A stretch of DNA of 64,000 bases, taken from positions 496,001-560,000 of the forward strand of contig NZ_JAMBEP010000001.1 of assembly GCF_023374055.1 (NCBI RefSeq), read 5' to 3'. A program made the position numbers and the translations under genes. The first letter of the stretch is position 1; each line of letters begins with the position of its first letter. Shown one piece after another: positions 1 to 8,654 of the stretch. The stretch is from Luteimonas galliterrae (GTDB lineage: Bacteria; Pseudomonadota; Gammaproteobacteria; Xanthomonadales; Xanthomonadaceae). The notes beneath the pieces were generated by a model. That model had not been told where the DNA came from. It was given only the letters and a program-made list of their open reading frames with translations, and did not search any database.

Positions 1-383
1 GTCGCGCCGACGCCCTGGCAATTCAACGGCGGCGAAGCTAGCGCGGCATCTAGGGCCGCTCGCATCCGGCTGGTGTGCTGCATGAAACGCTGGTCTTCGC
101 GCAATTCGGGGAACGCCGGGTCGATGTCGTTGGCCATCGTCCGCAACGCCTGCAGGTGGGGCAGGGTGTCGGTCGCGCCGCAGCGGTTCTGCTCCACGTT
201 GGCCTTGAGCTGGCCCAAGTGCCATTGCTGCACGTGCATCACGGCGCCGTGGAAGTGATCCTTGCGGGCATCGATGGCCCGCGTCGCCATCACCGTGGCG
301 ACGATACCGACCACCAAGCCGATGAGGAACAGGAACAGGTAGCGGGTGGCATTGGAGGGTTTCGGGGCTGGCGTGGTCGACAT
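1..383 (-). CDS. Membrane-anchored periplasmic protein, truncated at window edge
   Basis: The reading frame opens at an ATG whose first base is 383 and stays open to the window edge, so the C terminus is missing; about 127 residues are visible. Residues 1-13 are polar, residues 14-34 form one hydrophobic membrane span (rich in Leu, Val and Gly), and the rest is soluble, so the protein is probably an inner-membrane protein with a periplasmic domain. Two cysteines (C68, C122) could pair. It is divergent from tcdA with only 62 bp between the starts, so both promoters must sit in that gap. I do not recognise the family and assign no function. Confidence 0.6.
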   Translation of the reverse strand, partial: MSTTPAPKPSNATRYLFLFLIGLVVGIVATVMATRAIDARKDHFHGAVMHVQQWHLGQLKANVEQNRCGATDTLPHLQALRTMANDIDPAFPELREDQRFMQHTSRMRAALDAALASPPLNCQGVGA

Positions 384-445
384 GGCGGGCTCCGTTGGAA
401 TCTGCGGCGAACATAACACGGGCCGCGCGACGTTAAACTTCGTCC

Positions 446-1240
446 ATGAGAGAAGAATGGAAACAACGTTTCGCCGGTGTCGACCGCTTGTACGGGCGCG
501 GCACCGTCGCACGCCTGGCGCAGTGCCAGGTAGCGGTGGTGGGCGTCGGCGGCGTCGGCTCGTGGGCGGTGGAGGCGCTGGCGCGTTCCGGCGTGGGCCA
601 CCTGACCCTGATCGACGCCGACGACCTGTGCCTGTCCAACACCAACCGGCAGCTGCCGGCGCTGGAGGGGCAGTACGGGCGCAACAAGGCTCAGGCATTG
701 GCCGAGCGCTGCCGCGCCATCAATCCGGAGATCGGTGTCGAGGCCGCGCAGGCTTTCGTCACGCCATCCACGCTCGAGCCGCTGCTGGGCGAGGGTTTCG
801 ATCTGGTGCTCGACGCTTGCGACAGTTTCCGCGCCAAGGTCGAGATGATCGCCTGGTGCCGGCGCCGCAAGCAGCCGGTGATCGCCTGCGGTTCGGCGGG
901 CGGGCGCACCGATCCCACGCTGGTGCGGGTGCGCGACCTTTCGCGCACCGAGCACGATGCGATGCTGGCGCTGATCCGCAAGAAGCTGAGGGGCGAATTC
1001 AATTTTCCGAAAAGCCCGCAGCGCTATTTCGGCATACCGGCGATCTATTCGCTGGAGAACGTGAAGTATCCGCAGGCCGACGGCAGCGTCTCCGGCCTGC
1101 GGCCGAAAATGGGCCCCGATGCCGCGTTGAAACTGGATTGCGGGGCGGGGTTGGGCGCTGCGACGCACATCACTGGTGCGTTCGCGTTCGCGGCGGTGGG
1201 CAAGGCCTTCGAAATCCTCCTCAAACCCAAAGGCGGATAG
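446..1240 (+). CDS. tcdA: tRNA threonylcarbamoyladenosine dehydratase (TcdA/CsdL, ThiF/E1-like)
   Basis: The 264-residue protein is a member of the ThiF/MoeB/E1-like family that uses ATP to cyclise t6A at position 37 of ANN-decoding tRNAs to ct6A. The nucleotide-binding loop GVGGVGS is at residues 33-39, followed by an acidic cluster at 57-60 and an NTNRQ segment at 65-69 typical of this adenylating fold. The Cys/Gly-rich stretch IACGSAGG lies near residue 150. Length and start fit TcdA. In many bacteria it works with the CsdA-CsdE sulfur relay, which is not in this window. It is divergent from the truncated membrane protein and convergent with tatD across a long hairpin repeat. Confidence 0.9.
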   Translation: MREEWKQRFAGVDRLYGRGTVARLAQCQVAVVGVGGVGSWAVEALARSGVGHLTLIDADDLCLSNTNRQLPALEGQYGRNKAQALAERCRAINPEIGVEAAQAFVTPSTLEPLLGEGFDLVLDACDSFRAKVEMIAWCRRRKQPVIACGSAGGRTDPTLVRVRDLSRTEHDAMLALIRKKLRGEFNFPKSPQRYFGIPAIYSLENVKYPQADGSVSGLRPKMGPDAALKLDCGAGLGAATHITGAFAFAAVGKAFEILLKPKGG

Positions 1241-1248
1241 CCGTTCCC

Positions 1249-1337
1249 GTAGCCCGGGTGGAGCGCAGCGATAGCCGGGGCTTTTCGCTCGGATGCGGGA
1301 TCGAATCCCGGCTATCGCTGCGCTCCACCTGGGCTAC
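1249..1337. repeat. Long imperfect palindrome between convergent tcdA and tatD
   Basis: Two arms of about 30 bp, beginning GTAGCCCGGGTGGAGCGCAG on the left and ending with its near reverse complement on the right, flank a short spacer. The final codons of tatD fall at the inner end of the right arm. It can fold in either strand's transcript, so it probably ends transcription from both sides or is an extragenic mobile repeat. There is no clear U-tract, so termination is inferred. Confidence 0.75.
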
Positions 1338-2104
1338 GGGCTGGTCGGCAAGCCGAACAGGCGGATCGCGTTTTCGCTTGTTGCAGAAGCGATGTCTTCG
1401 GGTCGCGCGTCGCGCAGCCCTGCGATCGTCTCGCAAATTCCAGCCAATCGCGCAGGTTCGTTGCGCTGGCCGCGGATGCCCGAATCCGGTTGGTCGGGCG
1501 CATCGGTTTCCAGCAATAGATATTCCAGCGGCATGTCCGCAACGAGCCGGCGCAGACGGTTAGCGCGTTCGTAAGTCACCGGTCCGCCCAATCCGATCAT
1601 GAAATCCAACTGCCAAAGCTGCCGCGCTTGTTCCGGACTGCCCGAAAAACTATGCACCACGCCGCGCAGGTCGCCGATGCGCCGGATCGCAGCGATCACG
1701 GCGTCCACCGCGCGCCGTGCATGCACGATCACCGGCAGGCCGAATTCGCGGGCCAGCGCGAGTTGGCCTTCGAAGTAGCGTCGCTGCTGCTCGGGGTCCA
1801 GCCCTTCGACGAAATAGTCCAGCCCGCATTCGCCCACGGCCACCGGCCGCTCGCGTTCGATCCAGTCGCGCAAATCGGCAAGATGGGCAGGTTCGTGTTC
1901 GGCCAGGTACATCGGGTGCAGACCGTAGGCCGGATGTAGGCCGGGCGCCGAGGCGCACACTTCCCGTAACTTGGGCCAGCTGGCTGCGGCGATCGCCGGA
2001 ACGATCTGTCGCGCCACGCCTGCGGCGGCGGCGCGCGCTACTACCTGGGCGCGGTCGGCGTCGAACTCCGATGCATCCAGATGGCAGTGGCTGTCGATCA
2101 GCAC
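1334..2104 (-). CDS. tatD: TatD-family metal-dependent DNase
   Basis: The 256-residue protein has the amidohydrolase-type TIM-barrel signature of TatD nucleases: HCH at residues 6-8, the metal-bridging Glu in GECGLDY (E92), His128 in VIVHAR, His151 in VVHSFSG and the C-terminal Asp201 in LLLETDAP. TatD enzymes are 3'-5' exonucleases/DNases implicated in oxidative DNA repair. The length matches the family and no catalytic residue is missing. Its end overlaps the palindrome shared with tcdA. The DUF6116 gene lies immediately upstream on the same strand with a 20 bp gap, so the two may be cotranscribed. Confidence 0.92.
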   Translation of the reverse strand: MLIDSHCHLDASEFDADRAQVVARAAAAGVARQIVPAIAAASWPKLREVCASAPGLHPAYGLHPMYLAEHEPAHLADLRDWIERERPVAVGECGLDYFVEGLDPEQQRRYFEGQLALAREFGLPVIVHARRAVDAVIAAIRRIGDLRGVVHSFSGSPEQARQLWQLDFMIGLGGPVTYERANRLRRLVADMPLEYLLLETDAPDQPDSGIRGQRNEPARLAGICETIAGLRDARPEDIASATSENAIRLFGLPTSP

Positions 2105-2124
2105 TAGGTATGGCCGCTCGCGGT

Positions 2125-2352
2125 TTACCGCCGTCCGGATCCGCCTTCGACGGGTGCCGACGGATCCAGTTTGCGGTTCTTGAAGTTGGCCAGCAGCAGG
2201 GTGCCCAGGCCGAGCAGGATCTCGTCGATGAACGGGATCAGATCCGGCACCAGCGCGTCGACTACGAACAGGCCCGCGGTCGCCAGGAACAAATAAGGAA
2301 AGCGCAGGCGGCCGAACCAGCGCAGTACCGGCGCGAGCAGGGGATTGGCCAT
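2125..2352 (-). CDS. Small membrane protein (DUF6116-like)
   Basis: This is a 75-residue protein beginning MANPLLAPVLRW. I chose the ATG at 2352 because a good Shine-Dalgarno (GAGGA) lies 7 bases before it; an ATG ten codons upstream lacks one. Two hydrophobic stretches (about residues 18-35 and 38-57) are linked by PDLIPFIDE, and the tail is basic then acidic. The pattern resembles the small DUF6116 proteins of xanthomonads, whose function is unknown. It is probably an integral inner-membrane protein cotranscribed with tatD. Confidence 0.75.
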   Translation of the reverse strand: MANPLLAPVLRWFGRLRFPYLFLATAGLFVVDALVPDLIPFIDEILLGLGTLLLANFKNRKLDPSAPVEGGSGRR

Positions 2353-2524
2353 CGCCGATTCCTCGAGTGGGATTGCGATCACGCTACCACGCCAGTCCGA
2401 CGCGCGGCAGGCGATTTAGTTCATCTGCCCGACAGCTTGCCACGAAATTTTCACCTTTCGGTTCAGCAACGGCGTGCTGCAATCCCCACCACGGACAACA
2501 CGGGCCTCGCCTCGGGAGATAGCA

Positions 2525-3340
2525 ATGAAGAACAACACTTTGGCAATCGCACTGGCTTCGCTGCTGGTCGGTGGCGTGGCGGTAGCGGCGTTCCAGAACA
2601 ATCGCGACAAGCAGCCCGATTATTCGGTGGCTGGCCAGTCCCAGTTGCAGCCGGGCCCGCTCGACGACGCAGCGCTCGACAACGGCATCCCGGCCGGCGG
2701 CCGCGTCGAATACGCCCAGGTGATCGACGCCCGTCCGATCACCGAGAAGGAGAAGCTCTACGCGACCGTGATCGGCACCGAGCCGGTGCGCGAGACCGTC
2801 ACCAGCTCCAGCCCGCGCGAAGTCTGCAACGACGTCGTGGTGCAGGAACGCCTGCCCGAGCGCGACGGCAACGTCGGCGGCACGGTGGCCGGCGCGGTGA
2901 TCGGCGGCCTGGTCGGCAACCAGATCGGCGGCGGCAATGGCCGCAAGCTGGCCACGGTGGCCGGTGCGGTCGGCGGCGGCTTCGCGGGCCGCGAGATCGA
3001 CCGCCGCCATGTCGGCGGCCAGGTCGTCAACCGCACCCAGCGCCAGTGCCACACCGTCTCTGGTACGTCGTCGTCGACCAAGGTGGTCGCCTACAACGTG
3101 ACCTACCGCAATCCGGACGGCACCACCGGCACCATGCGCACCGGCAGCAAGCCGGGCGAGCGCATCCTGCTCGGCGACGAGGACGTGACCACCGGTTACG
3201 ACGTCACCTACCGCTACCAGGGCCAGGAGCGCACCGTGCGCATGGACCAGAAGCCGGGCGATCGCCTGCCGGTGATCGACGGCCAGGTCGTGACCCAGGT
3301 GGCTTCTGCGAGCGGCAGCGACGATGCGCCGCAGCAGTAA
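2525..3340 (+). CDS. Glycine-zipper 2TM envelope protein
   Basis: This is a 271-residue protein; the ATG at 2525 follows GGGAGA. It has a signal-like N terminus (hydrophobic residues 6-22) without a lipobox cysteine. Residues 115-157 form a glycine zipper with repeated GxxxG spacing, interrupted by a GGGNGRK turn, as in the SlyB/Rick_17kDa-type 2TM domain. The C-terminal half is Thr/Tyr/Arg-rich and beta-like. Such proteins associate with the outer membrane and affect its integrity; the exact role is unknown. It stands alone and is followed by a strong terminator. Confidence 0.8.
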   Translation: MKNNTLAIALASLLVGGVAVAAFQNNRDKQPDYSVAGQSQLQPGPLDDAALDNGIPAGGRVEYAQVIDARPITEKEKLYATVIGTEPVRETVTSSSPREVCNDVVVQERLPERDGNVGGTVAGAVIGGLVGNQIGGGNGRKLATVAGAVGGGFAGREIDRRHVGGQVVNRTQRQCHTVSGTSSSTKVVAYNVTYRNPDGTTGTMRTGSKPGERILLGDEDVTTGYDVTYRYQGQERTVRMDQKPGDRLPVIDGQVVTQVASASGSDDAPQQ

Positions 3341-3360
3341 GCAGCACAAGTAAGCGTTTC

Positions 3361-3392
3361 CACGGGCCCGGCAATGCCGGGCCCGTTCTTTT
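3361..3392 (+). terminator. Rho-independent terminator after the glycine-zipper gene
   Basis: The arms ACGGGCCCGGC and GCCGGGCCCGT form a perfect 11 bp GC-rich stem around AAT and are followed by TCTTTT. It ends the transcript of the gene at 2525-3340. Confidence 0.85.
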
Positions 3393-3465
3393 CCGGCGTC
3401 CGTGCGGGGTGCCGCGCTGTAGCACGGCCCGATACAATGACGGTTTCCGCTCGTCGAAACCTGCC

Positions 3466-4629
3466 ATGGCCCTGCATCCCTACGACCTCTACGACGTCCG
3501 TTCCTTGCTCAGCGAAGAGGAGCGCGCCGTACAGGAGACCGTGGCCCGTTTCACCGACGAGCGCGTGCTGCCGATCATCGGCGACTGCTTCGACCAGGCC
3601 CGCTTCCCGAAAGAATTGATTCCCGAGATGGCCGAACTCGGCCTGCTGGGCGCCACGTTGCCCGAGGAATACGGCTGCTCGGGCCTCAATGCCGTCAGCT
3701 ACGGCCTGATCTGCCAGGAACTGGAGCGCGGCGACAGCGGCATCCGCAGCTTCGCCAGCGTGCAGTCCTCGCTGTGCATGTATCCGATCTATGCCTACGG
3801 CACCGAAGAGCAGCGCAAGCGCTGGTTGCCGGACATGGCCGCCGGCAAGGTCGTCGGCTGCTTCGGCCTGACCGAGCCGCAGGGCGGTTCCGACCCGGCC
3901 AACATGAAGACCCACGCCAAGAAGGACGGCGCCGACTGGATCCTCAACGGCTCCAAGATGTGGATCACCAACGGCAACCTGGCCGACATCGCCATCGTCT
4001 GGGCGCAGACCGACGACGGCATCCAGGGCTTCGTGGTCGAAAAGGGCTTCGCCGGCTTCACCGCGCAGGAAATCAAGCACAAGATGAGCCTGCGCGCGTC
4101 GGTGACCAGCGCGCTGTTCTTCGACAACGTGCGCGTGCCGGAAGCCAACCGCCTGCCGAACGTCAAAGGCCTGAAGGGGCCGTTGGGTTGCTTGACCCAG
4201 GCCCGCTACGGCATCACCTGGGGCCCGATCGGCGCCGCGATCGCCTGCCTGGACGAAGCGCTGAACTATTCCAAGGAGCGCATCCTGTTCAATCGTCCGC
4301 TGGCCGCCACCCAAAGCGCACAGCTGAAGATGGCCGATTGGGCGCGTCGCATCACTTCGGCGCAGCTGCTGTCGCTGCAGCTCGGCCGCCTGAAGGACGC
4401 CGGCAAGATGCAGCCCACCCAGGTCAGCCTGGCCAAATGGAACAACTGCCGCATGGCCATCGACATCGCCCGCGAAGCGCGCGACCTGCTCGGCGGCGCC
4501 GGCATCACCACCGAACATTGCCCGATCCGCCACGGTTTGAACCTGGAATCGGTGATCACCTACGAAGGCACCGAAACGGTGCACCAGCTGGTGGTTGGGC
4601 GCGAGTTGACCGGCATCAACGCGTTCTGA
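3466..4629 (+). CDS. gcdH: Acyl-CoA dehydrogenase, glutaryl-CoA dehydrogenase-like
   Basis: This is a 387-residue flavoprotein of the acyl-CoA dehydrogenase family. The FAD-binding segments GCFGLTEPQGGSDP and KMWITNG are intact, and the catalytic base is Glu367 in TYEGTETVH, the position used by glutaryl-CoA dehydrogenases. The segment SFASVQSSLCMYPIY is also typical of GcdH, which converts glutaryl-CoA to crotonyl-CoA in lysine, hydroxylysine and tryptophan breakdown. The frame is open far upstream, but the ATG at 3466 gives the family length and N terminus. It sits alone after a terminator. Substrate is inferred from family resemblance only. Confidence 0.85.
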   Translation: MALHPYDLYDVRSLLSEEERAVQETVARFTDERVLPIIGDCFDQARFPKELIPEMAELGLLGATLPEEYGCSGLNAVSYGLICQELERGDSGIRSFASVQSSLCMYPIYAYGTEEQRKRWLPDMAAGKVVGCFGLTEPQGGSDPANMKTHAKKDGADWILNGSKMWITNGNLADIAIVWAQTDDGIQGFVVEKGFAGFTAQEIKHKMSLRASVTSALFFDNVRVPEANRLPNVKGLKGPLGCLTQARYGITWGPIGAAIACLDEALNYSKERILFNRPLAATQSAQLKMADWARRITSAQLLSLQLGRLKDAGKMQPTQVSLAKWNNCRMAIDIAREARDLLGGAGITTEHCPIRHGLNLESVITYEGTETVHQLVVGRELTGINAF

Positions 4630-4640
4630 TGGTTTTCCTT

Positions 4641-4806
4641 CTCCCATCGGGAGAAGGTGGCGCGCAGCGCCGGATGAGGGTTCGGCGCAGCGATGATGGT
4701 TCTGATCGCGGAAGTAATCGTCGTCTTGCCACTGCGGGCGACCGTGAGCTACGCAGCTTCTCCGAACCCTCACCCCAACCCCTCTCCCGGCGGGAGAGGG
4801 GCTTAG
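4641..4806. repeat. Extragenic CTCTCCCG-N-CGGGAGAG repeats
   Basis: The gap between the gcdH-like gene and the GNAT gene contains two short palindromes, CTCCCATCGGGAG at 4643-4655 and CTCTCCCGGCGGGAGAGG at 4781-4798, within CT-rich sequence. Relatives occur near 51282, 54237 and 57075. The second lies just upstream of the GNAT start and could weaken transcription into it. Confidence 0.6.
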
Positions 4807-4816
4807 GAGCAGTTTT

Positions 4817-5377
4817 TTGAAGACCGAAGATATCCGCATCGAAACCGAACGATTGGTCCTGCGCCTGCCGCGGATCGAAGATTTCGACCGCTACGCCGAA
4901 CTGCATGCCGACGAAGGCGCGATGAAATTCCTCGGCGGCCCGCTGCCGCGCGCTTCGGCATGGCGCAAGTTCCTGCAGATGCCCGGCGCCTGGCAGGTGC
5001 AGGGGTTTGCGATGTTTTCGGTCGTCGAAAAGGACAGCGGCTTGTGGTTAGGCCAGCTAGGCCCCTGGCGCCCCGAAGGCTGGCCGGGCAACGAAGTCGG
5101 CTGGGTGTTCCATCCCGATGCGCACGGCAGGGGCTACGCCACCGAGGCCGGTGCGGCGGCGATGGATTGGGCCTTCGCGAACCTGGGCTGGAGCGATGTG
5201 ATCCATTGCATCGATCCCGGCAACGTAGCGTCGCAACGCGTGGCCGAGCGCCTCGGATCGCGCAACAAAGGCCCCGGCAAGCTGCCGCCGCCGAGCGAAG
5301 ACCATCCGATCGACGTCTGGGGACAGACCCGCGAACAGTGGCTCGCGCGTCGCGCATCCGAAAAGGCCGGCGCATGA
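4817..5377 (+). CDS. GNAT-family N-acetyltransferase (RimJ/RimL type)
   Basis: The 186-residue protein has the GNAT acetyltransferase fold. The start ETERLVLR is typical of the RimJ/RimL group (Acetyltransf_3). The acetyl-CoA-binding loop is HGRGYATEA at residues 103-111, preceded by the beta-strand VGWVFHP. The C terminus carries NVASQRVAERLG, another conserved element. The acceptor (ribosomal protein, antibiotic or small molecule) cannot be told from sequence. Its stop overlaps the start of the following GST gene (ATGA), so the pair is translationally coupled. Confidence 0.88.
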   Translation: MKTEDIRIETERLVLRLPRIEDFDRYAELHADEGAMKFLGGPLPRASAWRKFLQMPGAWQVQGFAMFSVVEKDSGLWLGQLGPWRPEGWPGNEVGWVFHPDAHGRGYATEAGAAAMDWAFANLGWSDVIHCIDPGNVASQRVAERLGSRNKGPGKLPPPSEDHPIDVWGQTREQWLARRASEKAGA

Positions 5378-6012
5378 TCTCCGTCTACGGCTATTCGGTT
5401 TCCGGCAACTGCCACAAGCTGCGCCTGCTGCTGGAGCAGCTGGGCCGCCGATACCGCTGGGTGGAGATCGACAGCTCCAAAGGCGAGTCGCGCACGCCGG
5501 AATACTTGGCCAAGAACGCCAATGGCCGCGTGCCGATCATCGAGCTCGAAGACGGCCGCGTGCTGGCCGAATCCAACGCGATCCTGTGCTACCTGGCCGA
5601 AGGCACGCCTTACCTGCCCGCCGATGCTTGGCAAAAGGCGCAAGCGCTGAGCTGGATGTTCTTCGAGCAGTACAGCCATGAGCCTTATGTCGCCGTTGCG
5701 CGGTTCATCCGCGGCTGGACGCCGGCCGACTCGCCGCGGCGCGCCGCCGAACTGGCGCGCTGCATGGAACGCGGGCATCAGGCGCTGGCCGTGATGGAAA
5801 AGCACCTGGCCGCCAATGCATGGTTCACCGGCTCCGAGTACGGCATCGCCGACATCGCGCTGTTCGCCTATACCGACGTCGCGCATCACGGCGGCTTCGA
5901 CCTCGGCCGCTATCCCGCCGTGAGCGGCTGGCTCGCGCGCGTGCGCGCGGTGCCAGGCTTCGTCGCGATGCCGGATCCTGCTCCCGAGAATGCCGCTCTG
6001 CTCGCGATCTGA
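5374..6012 (+). CDS. Glutathione S-transferase family protein
   Basis: The 212-residue protein has an N-terminal thioredoxin-like GST domain (residues 1-78) with SGNCHK around residue 10, a cis-Pro loop in GRVPIIE, and the glutathione-binding LAESNAILCYLAE. The alpha-helical C-terminal domain includes TGSEYGIADIALFAY, the folding motif of bacterial GSTs. It would conjugate or reduce electrophiles with glutathione in the cytoplasm. The start at 5374 overlaps the upstream acetyltransferase stop by 4 bp. Substrate is unknown. Confidence 0.88.
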   Translation: MISVYGYSVSGNCHKLRLLLEQLGRRYRWVEIDSSKGESRTPEYLAKNANGRVPIIELEDGRVLAESNAILCYLAEGTPYLPADAWQKAQALSWMFFEQYSHEPYVAVARFIRGWTPADSPRRAAELARCMERGHQALAVMEKHLAANAWFTGSEYGIADIALFAYTDVAHHGGFDLGRYPAVSGWLARVRAVPGFVAMPDPAPENAALLAI

Positions 6013-6054
6013 TTCTCATGCGCCTCATCCCGCACCTCCTTGTCGTCATCCCAA

Positions 6055-6133
6055 AGCCCCTCGTTGTCATCCCGAACGCAGCGATGGATATGCTCGCAAT
6101 CCCAACAGATCCCTCACTGCGTTCGGGATGACA
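6055..6133. repeat. TCATCCCGAACGCAG palindromic repeat
   Basis: A copy of GTCATCCCGAACGCAGCGAT at 6066 is matched by its near reverse complement ending CTGCGTTCGGGATGA at 6131, with an extra partial copy at 6047. Related single copies occur at 29334-29356 and 62836-62880. It lies in the 138 bp gap before the E1 dehydrogenase gene. It looks like a dispersed extragenic element and I see no coding potential. Confidence 0.7.
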
Positions 6134-6150
6134 GGAAAAAAGAAAACGCC

Positions 6151-8415
6151 ATGACCGCCATGCCCAACCCGATCCCCGCCCGCATGAAAGGCGTCAACCG
6201 CGCCGAGATCTGCGACGTCAATTTCAGCGAATTCGTGCGCGGGTGGGGCGGCCGCGCCGATGCGAAGCCGGCGCCGGGCGAAGCCATCCTCGACGGCAGC
6301 GCGCTGGATGCGCGCGGATTCCGCGAGTTGTTCGAATCCCAGCTGATCTCCCGCCATCTCGACCTGATGGCCCGCGTGTTGCGCGTGCAGAACAAGGTTT
6401 TCTACACCATCGGCTCCAGCGGCCACGAAGGCAATGCGATGGTCGCGCGGCTCACCCGCCATACCGATCCGGCCTTCCTGCATTACCGCAGCGGCGGCTT
6501 CATGGCCGAGCGTTTCCGCAAACTGCCTGGCATGGATCCGATCATGGATTCGGCGCTGTCGTTCGCCGCCAGCAAAGACGACCCCGCTTCCGGCGGCCGC
6601 CACAAAGTGTGGGGCAGCAAGCCGTTGTGGGTGTTGCCGCAGACTTCGACCATCGCCTCGCACCTGCCCAAAGCGCTCGGCACCGCCGTGGCGATCGAGC
6701 AGGGCAAGCGGATCGGCCACGCCTTGCCGATTCCGGACGACAGCATCGCGATCTGCTCGTTCGGCGACGCCAGTTCCAACCACGCGACGGCGCAGACCGC
6801 TTTTAACGCGGCTGCCTGGACCGCTTACCAGAAGCTGCCGGCGCCGGTCTTGTTCGTATGCGAGGACAACGGCATCGGCATCTCGGTGAAGACGCCCAAC
6901 GGCTGGGTGGCGCAGAACTTCCGCGACCGCCGCGACCTGGATTATTTCTATGCGGACGGCCTGGACCTGGCCTCCGGCTACGGCGATGTGCAGAAGGCGG
7001 TCGAGCATTGCCGCCGCACGCGCCGGCCGACCTTCCTGCATCTGCGCACGACCCGGATCATGGGCCATGCCGGCACCGATTTCGAAATCGAATGGCGCAG
7101 CATCGAAGAGCTCTGCGCCGTCGAAGCGACCGATCCGTTGTTGCGCAGCGCCGCGATTGCGCTGGAATCGGGGCTGATGTCGAAGGACGAAATCCTCACC
7201 CTGTACGAGGAAACCCGCAAGAAATGCTTCGCCGCCGCGGAAGACGCCGACCGGCGGCCGCGGTTGTCGTCGCTGGAAGACGTCATGGCGCCGCTGGCGC
7301 CGTACACACCGGACAAGGTGCACGCCGAGGCGGTCCGCTCGGACTATGCCGACAAGCGCGCCGCGACGTTCGGCGGGGAAGCGAAACTGCCCGAAAAACA
7401 GGCGCCCAGGCATCTCGCGATCCAGATCAACAACGCCTTGCACGACCTGTTCTGCAAATATCCGGAAGCGCTGTTGTTCGGCGAGGACGTGGCGCAGAAA
7501 GGCGGCGTCTACACCGTCACCAAGGGACTGCACAAGGCGTTCGGCAACAAGCGCGTGTTCAACACGCTGCTCGACGAAACCGTCATCCTCGGCCTGGCCC
7601 AGGGCTACGCCAACATGGGCATGCTGCCGCTGCCCGAAATCCAGTACCTGGCCTATTTCCACAACGCCTGCGACCAGATCCGCGGCGAGGCGGCCAGCCT
7701 GCAGTTCTTCAGCAACGGCCAGTACCGCAATCCGATGCTGATGCGGATCGCTTCGCTCGGCTACCAGCGCGGCTTCGGCGGGCATTTCCACAACGACAAT
7801 TCGATCACCGCGCTGCGCGATATCCCAGGCCTGGTGGTCGGCTGTCCGAGCCGCGGCGACGATGCGGCGACGATGCTGCGCACGCTCGCCGCGCTGGCCA
7901 AGGTCGACGGCCGCGTCTGCGCCTTCCTCGAGCCGATCGCCTTGTACATGGCCAAGGACCTGTACGAACCGGGCGATGGCCAGTGGCTGACCGAGTATCC
8001 GTCGCCGGACCAGGCGATGACGCTCGGCGAGGGCCGGGTCTACGGCGATGGCGACGATTTGGTGATTTTCACTTTCGGCAACGGCGTGCCGATGAGCCTG
8101 CGCGCATCGCGTGCGGTCGAGAAGAAGCACGGCTGGAAGACGCGCGTGGTCGACCTGCGTTGGCTGGTGCCGCTGAACGAGGCCTTCATCGTCGAACAGG
8201 CGCGCCACGCCAAGCGCATCGTCATCGTCGACGAGGGCCGGCACAGCGCCGGCGTGGGCGAGGGCATCATCACCGCGATCGCGGAAGGCGGCTACGGCGC
8301 GCGCCCGTTCAAGCGCGTGGTCGGCGCGGATACGTTCACGCCTTTGGCCGGCGCGGCGTTCCTGGTGATTCCGTCGGACGAAGAGATCATCGCGGCGGCG
8401 GATTCGCTGGCCTGA
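6151..8415 (+). CDS. Fused E1 alpha-beta thiamine-dependent 2-oxoacid dehydrogenase
   Basis: The 754-residue protein joins both E1 subunits of a branched-chain-type 2-oxoacid dehydrogenase. Residues 50-400 are the alpha part with the thiamine diphosphate/Mg motif GDASSN (205-210) and HYRSGGF; residues from about 425 are the beta part with LFGEDVAQKGGVY, the transketolase-type Pyr domain and the C-terminal transketolase domain. E1 decarboxylates the 2-oxoacid and acylates E2. No E2 or E3 gene is nearby, so it must use components coded elsewhere. The start at 6151 follows AGGAAAA. Substrate (branched-chain oxoacid or another) is inferred, not shown. Confidence 0.85.
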   Translation: MTAMPNPIPARMKGVNRAEICDVNFSEFVRGWGGRADAKPAPGEAILDGSALDARGFRELFESQLISRHLDLMARVLRVQNKVFYTIGSSGHEGNAMVARLTRHTDPAFLHYRSGGFMAERFRKLPGMDPIMDSALSFAASKDDPASGGRHKVWGSKPLWVLPQTSTIASHLPKALGTAVAIEQGKRIGHALPIPDDSIAICSFGDASSNHATAQTAFNAAAWTAYQKLPAPVLFVCEDNGIGISVKTPNGWVAQNFRDRRDLDYFYADGLDLASGYGDVQKAVEHCRRTRRPTFLHLRTTRIMGHAGTDFEIEWRSIEELCAVEATDPLLRSAAIALESGLMSKDEILTLYEETRKKCFAAAEDADRRPRLSSLEDVMAPLAPYTPDKVHAEAVRSDYADKRAATFGGEAKLPEKQAPRHLAIQINNALHDLFCKYPEALLFGEDVAQKGGVYTVTKGLHKAFGNKRVFNTLLDETVILGLAQGYANMGMLPLPEIQYLAYFHNACDQIRGEAASLQFFSNGQYRNPMLMRIASLGYQRGFGGHFHNDNSITALRDIPGLVVGCPSRGDDAATMLRTLAALAKVDGRVCAFLEPIALYMAKDLYEPGDGQWLTEYPSPDQAMTLGEGRVYGDGDDLVIFTFGNGVPMSLRASRAVEKKHGWKTRVVDLRWLVPLNEAFIVEQARHAKRIVIVDEGRHSAGVGEGIITAIAEGGYGARPFKRVVGADTFTPLAGAAFLVIPSDEEIIAAADSLA

Positions 8416-8466
8416 CCCGCTTGCCGGCTCTGTAGGGCGGAGCTTGCTCCGCCGCTTCGGCTTCTG

Positions 8467-8551
8467 CTCTTCGTGGGAGCGGCTTTAGCCGCGAGCTCTT
8501 CCGTCCGAATACACATCAAAAGCTCGCGGCTAAAGCCGCTCCCACGAAGAG
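8467..8551. repeat. REP-type palindrome, copy A (GGGAGCGGCTTTAGCCGCGAG family)
   Basis: The left arm reads CTCTTCGTGGGAGCGGCTTT and continues AGCCGCGAGCT. The right arm is its exact reverse complement, around a spacer of about 20 bp. Each arm contains its own inner palindrome (GCGGCTTTAGCCGC). Six more copies of the family lie at 9221, 22287, 56150, 59503, 61362 and 63671, all intergenic. Confidence 0.85.
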
Positions 8552-8654
8552 CCCGGGCATTGCCGACATCGATGGGACGATCCCTTCCGGACTTGACGCC
8601 CTAAAAACGCTTCCGGGCCGATAGTCTGTGCGCGGACAACATCGGAGTGCCGCC

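Noticed and set aside
1717-3465. Open frame extending far upstream of the gcdH-like start
   Set aside because: It crosses tatD, the DUF6116 gene and the glycine-zipper gene in other frames; the family N terminus and start lie at 3466.
3214-4839. 541-codon minus-strand frame across the gcdH-like gene
   Set aside because: It is an antisense shadow without family features.
6067-8244. 725-codon frame opposite the E1 gene
   Set aside because: His/Arg-rich composition typical of the antisense of a GC-rich gene; the sense frame has clear thiamine-enzyme motifs.
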